Origin: Christensenellaceae bacterium
GTDB taxonomy: Bacteria > Bacillota > Clostridia > Christensenellales > Aristaeellaceae
Assembly (NCBI GenBank): GCA_020025205.1
Contig: JAHHSO010000001.1
Coordinates: 62,001-126,000 of the forward strand
Reading direction: 5' to 3'
Length of the DNA stretch: 64,000 nt
Shown piece after piece: positions 1 to 6,435 of the stretch. Position 1 is the stretch's first letter. Every line of letters begins with the position of its first letter. The position numbers were made by a program, and so were the translations under genes. The notes below the pieces were generated by a model, which worked only from the letters and a program-made list of their open reading frames with translations, was not told the origin of the DNA and made no database searches.

Positions 1-1
1 G

Positions 2-658
2 GAGATGACCCATGGCATTGACTGCGTGAAGATGATGACGCTTGCACCGGAACTGCCGGGGGCCATTGATATGGTGTCTTATCTCAAGGCACATGGCGTT
101 GTGACCTGCGCGGCCCATTCTGCGGCGACAGCCCAACAGGTGCATGCAGCAGCAGATGCAGGCCTTTCGCAGATTACACATCTGTTTAACGCACAAAGCC
201 CGCTGCATCATCGTGAGCCGGGCGTTCCGGGCGCGGGCCTTGCGGATGACCGCATCGTTGTGCAGGTGATCGCTGATGGCATTCATCTGCATCCTGATAT
301 TCTGCGCATTGCAGCTCTGTGCAAGGGCAGCGAAGGTATGGCGTTGATTTCGGACTCGATGGAGGCTGCGGGCCTGCCGGATGGCCAGTATGATTTGGGC
401 GGACAGGCGGTATTTGTCAAGGATGGCGCGGCGAGGCTCGCCAATGGCGTGCTTGCCGGATCGACGCTGCTTCTGCATCAGGCTGTGAGCAATATGATTA
501 AACTGGCGAAAATGCCGCCGGAGACGGTCATCCCGATGGCGACCAGCACGCCCGCCGATTCGATTGGCGCCAAGGGGTACGGGCGCATTCAGGAAGGCGA
601 TGCAGGCGTTCTGGTTTTGATGGACAGAGATTGGAACTTTGCGGGCGTCGTTGCATAA
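2..658 (+). CDS. nagA: N-acetylglucosamine-6-phosphate deacetylase, 3' part
   Basis: C-terminal 218 residues of an amidohydrolase that removes acetate from GlcNAc-6-phosphate in the cytoplasm, feeding amino-sugar and cell-wall recycling. Visible family motifs are LAPE, a His-containing HSAAT segment, THLFNA, ADGIHLHP, ISDSM with the catalytic Asp, and ANGVLAGSTL. The frame is open to the window edge, and about 110-120 N-terminal residues, including the first metal-binding motif, lie outside. The THLFNA segment reads NAQ where NAM is usual. A hairpin terminator follows, so this is the last gene of its operon. The family call is firm; the start is not visible. Confidence 0.93.
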   Translation, partial: EMTHGIDCVKMMTLAPELPGAIDMVSYLKAHGVVTCAAHSAATAQQVHAAADAGLSQITHLFNAQSPLHHREPGVPGAGLADDRIVVQVIADGIHLHPDILRIAALCKGSEGMALISDSMEAAGLPDGQYDLGGQAVFVKDGAARLANGVLAGSTLLLHQAVSNMIKLAKMPPETVIPMATSTPADSIGAKGYGRIQEGDAGVLVLMDRDWNFAGVVA

Positions 659-737
659 ACCGTAGGTGTGCAGGGCAGACTGCTTCTGGGCCGACCTGGC
701 ACGAAAGCAAAATCAAACCGGATTTCCCGGGAAATCG

Positions 738-769
738 GCATTGGGGAGCACTCCTCAATGCTGTTTTTT
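738..769 (+). terminator. Rho-independent terminator after nagA
   Basis: An 11-bp stem (gcattggggag / ctcctcaatgc, one G-T wobble) with a 2-nt loop is followed by six T residues. Confidence 0.8.
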
Positions 770-826
770 CTCTCGATAAAGGGAAAGACAGCATTTACTT
801 AAACGACCCGCAGAGGAAACAGAAAA

Positions 827-1243
827 ATGGACTGTACGATATATACGCCAAAGGAATTGAAACGAAAATACCGCGCAGGAAAGAAGCGAATATTGATATT
901 GGGCAGATATCAGCAGAAGCTGGTGCTTGCCAGAAGAGAAAACCTGTGGGCACTGCCGGAAACTGAATGCCGCCGCGGTGAAAGCATGGAAGAGAGTGCT
1001 CGCCGTGCGCTGGGAGAAGCGATCGGGGAAGCCGTTTTTACAGTGCAGCTTCTTTGTGCGTTCGAGGAAGATGGACAGGATGGCGGGTATGTGTATGTTG
1101 CGGACATCAGTGAATGGGAAGAAAAAGCGGATGCCTGTGCGTTTTCTGACCTGCCTGCGCCAGAAGAAACCCGGGAAGCCCTTCTGATTTGTGCGCTTCG
1201 CCGCTGGGCGTGGCCGTTTTTCCCTGAAAAAGAAACATGCTGA
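827..1243 (+). CDS. Nudix-fold protein with a degenerate Nudix box
   Basis: 138 residues resembling the 8-oxo-dGTPase/MutT fold. The stretch LVLARRENLWALPE leads into a Nudix-box-like segment (GESMEE...ARRALGEAIGE), followed by a beta-strand region and an acidic end. In the consensus REUxEExGU the first and third Glu are replaced by Ala (RALGEAIGE), so metal-dependent hydrolysis is doubtful. It may be a binding or regulatory relative, or a decaying enzyme. The start has an AGAGGA site 9 nt upstream. It stands alone between the nagA terminator and the DUF896 promoter. Confidence 0.65.
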   Translation: MDCTIYTPKELKRKYRAGKKRILILGRYQQKLVLARRENLWALPETECRRGESMEESARRALGEAIGEAVFTVQLLCAFEEDGQDGGYVYVADISEWEEKADACAFSDLPAPEETREALLICALRRWAWPFFPEKETC

Positions 1244-1256
1244 GAGGCTTTTCTGC

Positions 1257-1285
1257 TTGACGCATTAAAAAAAACGCGGTATCAT
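1257..1285 (+). promoter_or_regulatory. SigA-type promoter of the DUF896 gene
   Basis: TTGACG, a 17-nt spacer, then TATCAT, about 30 nt upstream of the start codon. Confidence 0.7.
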
Positions 1286-1316
1286 AAAAATGATACTACC
1301 TGTGGAGGTTGTTTGC

Positions 1317-1529
1317 ATGGAACATGAACAGATTGAGCGCATCAATGAATTGGCGCGCAAAAAGAAGAGCGTCGGGCTGACAGAGTCAGAAATGGCTGAA
1401 CAGGAAAAGCTGCGCAAACAGTATATTCGGGAATTCCGCGCGAATATGGAAGATACGCTGCGCCGCGTGCGCGTGGAACAGGCAGACGGAAGCTATAAGC
1501 CGCTTGTCAAAAAAGATAAAATGAATTGA
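1317..1529 (+). CDS. DUF896 (YnzC/UPF0291) family protein
   Basis: A 70-residue, highly charged helical protein, MEHEQIERINELARKKKSVG at its N-terminus, followed by the LTESEMAEQEKLRKQY stretch typical of the DUF896 family. Known members are small cytosolic helical-hairpin proteins; one is in the SOS regulon of Bacillus, but the general role is unknown. An upstream in-frame ATG at 1290 lies right after the -10 box and has no ribosome site. The ATG at 1317 follows GGAGG with good spacing and gives the usual family length. It is monocistronic, with its own promoter and terminator. Confidence 0.9.
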   Translation: MEHEQIERINELARKKKSVGLTESEMAEQEKLRKQYIREFRANMEDTLRRVRVEQADGSYKPLVKKDKMN

Positions 1530-1532
1530 TGA

Positions 1533-1558
1533 AAGACGGTCGGTGACCGTCTTTTTTT
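1533..1558 (+). terminator. Rho-independent terminator
   Basis: The 9-bp stem aagacggtc / gaccgtctt has a 3-nt loop and runs into a T tract directly after the DUF896 stop. Confidence 0.88.
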
Positions 1559-1711
1559 AACGTTGTATCGTCCCATTTGCATCGAATGGCTTCCGGGCTT
1601 GAAGCTTCTGATTGAAGGCATACGGAGATAAAATTCGCAGAAAGGGTATATGTCATTTTCGGTTCTGCCCATGAAAATCGCTTCGCACTAGTGGAAAAAA
1701 AGAAAATCCTG

Positions 1712-1720
1712 TGATATACT
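1712..1720 (+). promoter_or_regulatory. Extended -10 promoter for the SH3-repeat gene
   Basis: TGATATACT is an extended -10 element about 90 nt upstream of the start. No convincing -35 is seen. The rest of 1559-1810 is AT-rich and otherwise unremarkable. Confidence 0.45.
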
Positions 1721-1810
1721 GAAGAAAAATTAAATGAAAAGAAAAATCAGGAAGAATTGTGAATGTTCTTTCGTTAAGTGTACAGAGGAAAAGAGGGCGG
1801 GTGAATCATT

Positions 1811-3292
1811 TTGAAAAAAAATATGTGGCTTCTTGTGGTTTTGATGCTCCTTGTGCTCCCTGCGGCGGCGCTGGCAGATCAGTTTGCCGTCGTGCGTGGA
1901 GGGCGGCTCAATCTGCGCGAATATGCAGATGTGAACAGCAGAAGCCTGGGCAAGTATAACACCGGCACATGGGTGGTGGTCGATGGCAATAACCAGTATG
2001 GCTGGTGTCCCGTCAGGATGTTTGACGGAAAGCGCGGCTATATGGATGCCAAATATCTGACGTTTGCCGCAGCCGGAAATACAGGCGTTGTGCGCTATGC
2101 CAACGGCGGCTATGTCAATCTGCGTCAGGGGCCTTCACTGGATTATCCGGTGATGATTCGGGTGACATCCGGTACGACAATTACCATTGTTGATGCGGCG
2201 TATGAATGGAATTATGTGACGGTTTTACAAGGAGGCCGCACATACAATGGATATATGCACGATTCCTTCATCGACAAACAGGCAGATTCTGCACGCGTTG
2301 TCACAAGGAATGGCGGCAAGGTCAATGTGCGTTCCGGACCGACATCATCGTATCACACGGTGGGCTCGCTGGCTACGGGCACAGCGGTCAGCGTGCTGCT
2401 TCGCGGCAATGGCTGGAGCATGATTTCTGGCGGCGGGCTGATGGGGTTCATGTCCAACGAGTATCTTTCAGGCGCATCTGGAACATCGTCTACAACGGCC
2501 GTTGTCAATAACCCGCGCAGCACGCAGGTGCTCAATTTGCGCGAGAGTCCGTCTCAGTCGGCGCGGTCTATTGGACAATATCGCAACGGCACACAGGTCA
2601 AGGTGGTTCGCCGTGCTTCGCAGTGGTGCGAGGTCTATGTCGGCACGCGGCATGGCTACATGATGACGCGCTACTTGCGCTTTGGAAGCTCCGGGGCTGT
2701 GCCGCCGCCGGCTGTTGTGCCGCCGTCTGTTCAGCCGACCAGACCGCCGATGTATCCGCCTAGCCCGGAGAGGAGTTATGCGCTTGTCAGCAACCCGCGC
2801 AGCACGCAGGTGCTTTATCTGCGTGCCGAGCCGAACCAGAATGCCGGTGTGCGCGGTCAGTATAAAAACGGTACGCAGGTGAGGGTTGCGGCTTACGGAA
2901 CAGAATGGTGCGAGGTGTACGTTGGAGACAAGCACGGCTACATGATGACGCGCTATCTGGATTTTTACGGCGTTGCGACAATGCCGACAGCAACACCGGC
3001 GCCATGGAATCCGCCGAGTCAATCATGGAGCCCGGAACCTGCCCCGCCGACGATGCGCCCCGAACCAACGGGCGAGGTGTGGCCTTCAGCAGGAACGCCC
3101 ATCACGCTGAGGGTTTCTTCTGACAACGCCAGCGATGTGGTCAATGTCTATCGTGAATCGACGCTGACTTCCTTGCGTGCCAGCTATTACAGCGGCAAAC
3201 AGGCGACCATGCTTCAGTATGGCTCCAGCGTTTGCATGATTTTGCTGGACGGCGAGGTCGGATATGTTTCGACCAGCAACATCGGATATTAA
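1811..3292 (+). CDS. Secreted multi-SH3b-domain protein
   Basis: 493 residues with a Sec signal peptide (hydrophobic residues 5-22, AxA-type cleavage at ALA-D). It has a string of bacterial SH3 domains at about 24-83, 92-155, 161-220, 229-291 and 323-385, each with the VNLR/LNLR core, a GT turn and a GYM...YL end. A diverged sixth lies at 430-493. Pro-rich linkers (292-320, 390-428) separate the last repeats. Repeats 4 and 5 are near-duplicates (NNPRSTQVLNLRESP and SNPRSTQVLYLRAEP), suggesting recent internal duplication. Such domains bind peptidoglycan peptides, so a wall-associated role is inferred; no catalytic domain is present. The start is TTG, chosen because of the GAGGGCGGGTG site upstream; ATG at 1823 would truncate the signal peptide. 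Confidence 0.85.
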   Translation: MKKNMWLLVVLMLLVLPAAALADQFAVVRGGRLNLREYADVNSRSLGKYNTGTWVVVDGNNQYGWCPVRMFDGKRGYMDAKYLTFAAAGNTGVVRYANGGYVNLRQGPSLDYPVMIRVTSGTTITIVDAAYEWNYVTVLQGGRTYNGYMHDSFIDKQADSARVVTRNGGKVNVRSGPTSSYHTVGSLATGTAVSVLLRGNGWSMISGGGLMGFMSNEYLSGASGTSSTTAVVNNPRSTQVLNLRESPSQSARSIGQYRNGTQVKVVRRASQWCEVYVGTRHGYMMTRYLRFGSSGAVPPPAVVPPSVQPTRPPMYPPSPERSYALVSNPRSTQVLYLRAEPNQNAGVRGQYKNGTQVRVAAYGTEWCEVYVGDKHGYMMTRYLDFYGVATMPTATPAPWNPPSQSWSPEPAPPTMRPEPTGEVWPSAGTPITLRVSSDNASDVVNVYRESTLTSLRASYYSGKQATMLQYGSSVCMILLDGEVGYVSTSNIGY

Positions 3293-3299
3293 AAACAAA

Positions 3300-3336
3300 A
3301 TCCCCTTTACTGGACTGCCGGTAAGGGGGATTTTTT
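3300..3336 (+). terminator. Rho-independent terminator
   Basis: The stem tcccctttac / gtaaggggga has a 10-nt loop, followed by six T residues. Confidence 0.85.
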
Positions 3337-3410
3337 GCAAGATGGAAAACGCTCTGTCCTTTGCGCATGAACACAAAAGGACATGCATACTCTTTTATGG
3401 GGGGATGAAT

Positions 3411-4421
3411 ATGAAAAAGAGTTTGCTGCTTTTGGCAATGTGCCTGATGCTGACGGGATGCGCAGCACAGAGCGGAGATGTGAGCGATCCCGCTTTACCC
3501 AAACCGCAAAATACAGAGGCAAAGCGGGAAAAAACAGCGAAGCCGGGGGATGCGTCTTCGCTGGTGCCTGAACGGCTTGAAAAGGGAGCAGACGGCGTGC
3601 CGATGCTCAGCGTATATGATGTTGAAAACAAAAAGTTGGAAACAATGTCGGTAGAAACCTATCTTCCGGCCGTGCTGGCAGGTGAAATGGCGGGAGATTG
3701 GCCGCTGGAAGCGCTCAAAGCGCAAGCTATTCTGGCAAGGACGTTTGTGCTCCAGTTTGTGGTGGAGAAGGAGTCCATGTATGACGGCGCGGATATTTCT
3801 ACGGACATCAAGGAAGCACAGGCGTATGACGCCAACAGCGTGAACGACCGTATTCGCCAGGCGGTGAAGGAGACACGAGGGCTTGTGTTGAATGCAGGAG
3901 GCGAACTGCCGTATGCATGGTTCCATGCGCATTCCGGCGGATTGACGGCACGCGCCAAAGAGGGGTTGGACTATGAAAAGCAGGAACCTGGATATACCCA
4001 GTGCGTCAAGGGAATGGAAAACGATGAGGCTCCGGCGGAAGCGGCGCGCTGGGAGGCAGTATTTACGCCGGAAGAAGTGATGAAGGCTGCGGGAGAAGCA
4101 GGGGCAGGCATTGAGAAGGTGGAAGGCGTGGCGATTGGAGAGCGAGGCGAGTCGGGACGCGCTAAAACACTGCTGATTTCGGGGAAAGAAGTTTCGGCAC
4201 CGGCCTTTCGCATTGCCATTGGCTCTACGAAGATGCGCTCCTGCCTGCTGGAGAACCTGCGGATGGAAGATGGAAAAATCTATATGCGCGGCAAGGGGTA
4301 TGGGCATGGCGTTGGCATGAGCCAGTGGGGTGCTTATGCGATGGCGAAGGAAGGAAAAACGGCAGAAGAAATCGTCATGCATTATTTCACCAATGTGACG
4401 CTGGACAGGGCATGGCCATGA
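3411..4421 (+). CDS. spoIID: SpoIID/LytB-domain lipoprotein
   Basis: 336 residues. The signal peptide ends in the lipobox LTGC (Cys17), so the protein is probably membrane-anchored on the outside. Residues about 70-330 form the SpoIID domain: VETYLPAVLAGEM with the candidate catalytic Glu92, then EALKAQAILARTF, FHAHSGG, and the C-terminal GYGHGVGMSQWG motif. SpoIID is a lytic transglycosylase that clears peptidoglycan during forespore engulfment. Vegetative relatives of this fold exist, and the lipobox is unusual for a sporulation-specific member, so the exact role is open. Two ATG codons (3405, 3411) are possible; 3411 has better spacing from GGGGGG. It follows an SH3-repeat wall protein but has a terminator between. 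Confidence 0.82.
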   Translation: MKKSLLLLAMCLMLTGCAAQSGDVSDPALPKPQNTEAKREKTAKPGDASSLVPERLEKGADGVPMLSVYDVENKKLETMSVETYLPAVLAGEMAGDWPLEALKAQAILARTFVLQFVVEKESMYDGADISTDIKEAQAYDANSVNDRIRQAVKETRGLVLNAGGELPYAWFHAHSGGLTARAKEGLDYEKQEPGYTQCVKGMENDEAPAEAARWEAVFTPEEVMKAAGEAGAGIEKVEGVAIGERGESGRAKTLLISGKEVSAPAFRIAIGSTKMRSCLLENLRMEDGKIYMRGKGYGHGVGMSQWGAYAMAKEGKTAEEIVMHYFTNVTLDRAWP

Positions 4422-4454
4422 AATAAAAAAGTCGAAAAAAGTGAAAAATTGGGG

Positions 4455-4483
4455 TTGACACTTTTACCTGTCTGCGGTATAAT
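4455..4483 (+). promoter_or_regulatory. Consensus tRNA promoter
   Basis: A perfect TTGACA-17-TATAAT promoter ends 13 nt before the mature tRNA. Confidence 0.93.
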
Positions 4484-4496
4484 AATTACCGTTGAC

Positions 4497-4572
4497 GGGG
4501 CATTAGCGCAGTTGGTAGCGCACAACACTGGCAGTGTTGGGGTCAGGAGTTCGAATCTCCTATGCTCCACCA
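4497..4572 (+). tRNA. tRNA-Ala (anticodon GGC)
   Basis: A full cloverleaf of 76 nt. The acceptor stem GGGGCAT/ATGCTCC has the G3-U70 wobble that defines tRNA-Ala. The anticodon stem is CAACA/TGTTG with loop CTGGCAG (anticodon GGC, reads GCC), the T arm contains TTCGAAT, and the CCA end is encoded. It is a single-gene transcription unit. Confidence 0.97.
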
Positions 4573-4575
4573 TCA

Positions 4576-4604
4576 AACCTGAAAGTTTTGCTTTCAGGTT
4601 TTTT
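4576..4604 (+). terminator. Terminator of the tRNA unit
   Basis: The 10-bp stem aacctgaaag / ctttcaggtt has a 5-nt loop and a T tract, 3 nt past the CCA end. Confidence 0.9.
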
Positions 4605-4617
4605 GTTTTAATCTGTC

Positions 4618-4642
4618 AAAAGCGGCAAAGCCCGCTTTTTTT
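4618..4642 (+). terminator. Second terminator-like hairpin
   Basis: A hairpin of aaaagcggc / gcccgctttt with a bulged C is followed by T residues. It is probably a back-up terminator for the tRNA. Confidence 0.5.
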
Positions 4643-4668
4643 CTTTACAGAGCGGAAGAATGAAAAAA

Positions 4669-4698
4669 TTGTTCGCATGCGGACAACCAGTGTATAAT
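4669..4698 (+). promoter_or_regulatory. Promoter of the decayed esterase gene
   Basis: TTGTTC, an 18-nt spacer and TATAAT lie 41 nt upstream of the ATG. The promoter appears intact although the gene is broken. Confidence 0.55.
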
Positions 4699-4738
4699 AA
4701 AAAGCGCATTTTATTCATGAAAGGATGACGGGGCAGGG

Positions 4739-5251
4739 ATGAAGAACATACTTTGCTTCGGAGACAGCAGCACATTCGGCTCACATCCGCTTGGCGGCCG
4801 CCATGCATACGATAAGCGCTTGACAGGACGCATGCAGGAGGCGATTGGAACGCAGTATCGCGTCACACAATCCGCTCGATCTCATCATCATGATGCAATG
4901 ATCTCAAAGCGAGATTGGCGCGACACTGTGGGATCTTGGCAAGGCCATGAGTCAGATGCTGCACGTGATGGAGGGTGCGCCCCATGCACCGTATGACAAA
5001 AAACCGGCTGTTTTACTCGTGTCTCCCATTGTCATTGGAGACAGAATCGCTGCTTTGACAGGAACGCGGTTTCCAAGTCGCATCATTTTGCGGAAATCTA
5101 TGCACAGACAGCCAGAGAACACGGCGCATACTTCTTTGATGCGGCACAGGCTGCTGCTCCGAGCGAGGAAGATCAGCTTCATATGGATGAAAGAAGCCAT
5201 GCAGCGCTGGCGGATGCATGGATCCAGAAAGTGCTGGAAATTTTTGAATAA
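4739..5251 (+). pseudogene. Decayed SGNH/GDSL-type esterase
   Basis: The first 42 codons begin exactly like GDSL esterases (MKNILCFGDSSTFGSHPLGG, then YDKRLTGRMQEAIG...YRV). Further recognisable pieces lie in other frames: NPLDLIIMM at about 4869, NDLKAR at about 4898, a GATLWDLGKAMSQMLHV piece joined to KKPAVLLVSPIVIGD near 4920-5044, and finally HFAEIYAQTAREHG through DQLHMDERSHAALADAW ending at the TAA. The last piece carries the Asp-x-x-His pair of the active site. At least four frame breaks and a missing segment after YRV make a working enzyme impossible. The nucleophile Ser (GDSS) and the Asp/His pair are still readable, so the decay looks recent. Confidence 0.82.
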
Positions 5252-5255
5252 GAGG

Positions 5256-5283
5256 AAGCCTGCCCGAATTTTCGGGCAGGCTT
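5256..5283. terminator. Bidirectional terminator
   Basis: The 12-bp stem aagcctgcccga / tcgggcaggctt serves the esterase remnant on the plus strand and the DtxR-type gene on the minus strand. Confidence 0.8.
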
Positions 5284-5285
5284 TC

Positions 5286-5666
5286 TTACTTCTTATTTTC
5301 AATGATCTTTTTGTAAAGGCGCTTGATCGCTTCAAATGACTCATTGCTGAGATCATGTTCGATTTTGCAGGCGTCGTGGAGAGCCGTTTCTTTGGGAACG
5401 CCTATCTCCATAAGCAGTCTGCTCAAGACATTATGACGTTCGTAAATTCGAACGGCAATGGCTTTGCCTTCCGGCGTGAGGAAGATATGGTTATCTTCGT
5501 TTACAGTGACAAGACCATTTTCCCGCATCTGGCGCAGAACGACCGATACGGTGGGGCGGGAATAAGACAGGTAGTTGCAGACATCCACCGCGTGCGTATA
5601 TTCCTTTTGAAGGGATAAAATGTAAATCGTTTCAAGGTAGTTTTCGATGGCTTCAGAGACAGCCAT
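5286..5666 (-). CDS. DtxR/MntR-family metal-dependent repressor
   Basis: 126 residues: an N-terminal winged helix (about 1-60, recognition helix near SRPTVSVVLRQM) and a metal-binding/dimerisation domain; no SH3 domain, as in MntR. Aligned by eye to MntR, the metal ligands read Asn9 (Asp8 in MntR), Glu12, His78, Cys100 (Glu99 in MntR), Glu103 and His104. The DACKIEH segment matches DtxR/IdeR, where the Cys goes with iron selectivity. With divergent feoA-feoB genes and TTAG-N6-CTAA operators next door, an Fe(II)-dependent repressor of the feo genes is the best inference. GGGAGG precedes the start. Confidence 0.88.
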   Translation of the reverse strand: MAVSEAIENYLETIYILSLQKEYTHAVDVCNYLSYSRPTVSVVLRQMRENGLVTVNEDNHIFLTPEGKAIAVRIYERHNVLSRLLMEIGVPKETALHDACKIEHDLSNESFEAIKRLYKKIIENKK

Positions 5667-5714
5667 GATATCGCCTCCCTAAATCATATAAAAAACAATG
5701 GTTTAACAATGTCG

Positions 5715-5743
5715 AGTATAGCATATTTTACATTTTTGGACAA
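5715..5743 (-). promoter_or_regulatory. Promoter of the DtxR-family gene
   Basis: On the minus strand: TTGTCC, a 17-nt spacer and TATACT, about 50 nt upstream of the start. No TTAG-N6-CTAA box overlaps it, so autoregulation is not evident. Confidence 0.6.
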
Positions 5744-5786
5744 CAGGAAAGACTAAAATTTGGTTTTTATTTCTGTATCCCGGCCA

Positions 5787-5815
5787 TTGACAAAATGGTT
5801 AGGCAATGCTAATAT
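5787..5815 (+). promoter_or_regulatory. Iron-regulated feo promoter
   Basis: TTGACA (5787-5792), a 17-nt spacer and TAATAT (5810-5815). A TTAG-N6-CTAA box occupies the spacer and the start of the -10 element, an arrangement expected for direct repression. Confidence 0.75.
5799..5812 (+). promoter_or_regulatory. Putative iron-repressor operator 1
   Basis: TTAGGCAATGCTAA, a palindrome-like TTAG-N6-CTAA box resembling half of DtxR/IdeR boxes, lies between -35 and -10 of the feo promoter. Confidence 0.65.
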
Positions 5816-5822
5816 ATTGATG

Positions 5823-5836
5823 TTAGATAATCCTAA
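5823..5836 (+). promoter_or_regulatory. Putative iron-repressor operator 2
   Basis: TTAGATAATCCTAA starts 24 nt after operator 1, covering the expected transcription start. Confidence 0.62.
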
Positions 5837-5872
5837 TAAATAGGATATGGGTAAGTGAAAGGACGAAAAGAC

Positions 5873-6082
5873 ATGCCGATCGCATTTATGAATACTGGAG
5901 AAGTCAGGACGGTGTTGAAAATCACAGGGGAGCCGAAAGTTCGCCGGCATCTGGAGAATCTTGGCTTTGTTGAGGGGACACCGGTTCGCGTTGTGACCGT
6001 TCTTGCAGGAGACTTGATCGTTCAGGTCAAGGATGCGCGCGTGGCCATCAGCCGTGAACTGGCGATGAAGATTTTCGTTTAA
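5873..6082 (+). CDS. feoA: FeoA-domain protein (first copy)
   Basis: 69 residues forming one SH3-like FeoA domain (VRTVLKITGEPKVRRHLENLGFVEGTPVRVV ... AISRELAMKIFV). FeoA is a cytoplasmic partner of the ferrous-iron transporter FeoB. A GTG at 5855 is in frame, but the ATG at 5873 sits 9 nt after GAAAGGA and gives the family length. It is the first gene of feoA-feoA-feoB and lies just behind the two operator boxes. The NLGFVEG turn differs from the DMGI...G form of the second copy, so the paralogs are old rather than a recent duplication. Confidence 0.9.
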   Translation: MPIAFMNTGEVRTVLKITGEPKVRRHLENLGFVEGTPVRVVTVLAGDLIVQVKDARVAISRELAMKIFV

Positions 6083-6111
6083 CTTATAAATAATAAACAG
6101 GAGGGCTGCAT

Positions 6112-6330
6112 ATGACGTTGAAGGAAGTTGGGATCGGGGAAACGGTAACGGTTTCCAAGATCGGCGGAGAGGGCGCACTCAAGCGCCGCATCATGGACAT
6201 GGGTATCACCAAAGGAGTTAAGATCACGGTGCGCAAGGTGGCACCGCTGGGCGATCCGATTGAGATTACGGTACGCGGCTATGAGCTGAGCCTGCGCAAG
6301 GCGGATGCTGCGATGATCGAAGTCATCTGA
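6112..6330 (+). CDS. feoA: FeoA-domain protein (second copy)
   Basis: 72 residues, a single FeoA domain with the standard GGEGALKRRIMDMGITKG core and ELSLRKADAAMIEV end. GGAGGG lies 6-7 nt upstream. It sits 29 nt after the first feoA and about 105 nt before feoB. Two FeoA proteins with one FeoB is common in Clostridia; the small proteins are thought to modulate FeoB assembly or GTPase activity. Confidence 0.92.
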   Translation: MTLKEVGIGETVTVSKIGGEGALKRRIMDMGITKGVKITVRKVAPLGDPIEITVRGYELSLRKADAAMIEVI

Positions 6331-6345
6331 CCAAAGCTTACAGAT

Positions 6346-6392
6346 AAAAAAAGTTGCTTTTAAGACCTAAACAGTCTGATGCCGCTTTTTTT
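6346..6392 (+). terminator. Possible attenuator between feoA2 and feoB
   Basis: aaaaaaagttgc pairs with gccgcttttttt (one wobble, one mismatch), with a small inner gac/gtc stem. It would cut FeoB expression relative to FeoA. It is a weak GC-poor hairpin, so the call is tentative. Confidence 0.42.
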
Positions 6393-6405
6393 AAAAGAAA
6401 AAATG

Positions 6406-6419
6406 TTAGGCTGTTCTAA
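6406..6419 (+). promoter_or_regulatory. Putative iron-repressor operator 3, before feoB
   Basis: TTAGGCTGTTCTAA, the same TTAG-N6-CTAA pattern as the two boxes at the feo promoter, lies 17 nt upstream of the feoB start. No clear promoter was found around it; it may act as a roadblock or serve an internal promoter. Confidence 0.55.
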
Positions 6420-6435
6420 TGATGGAGGATAGGAA

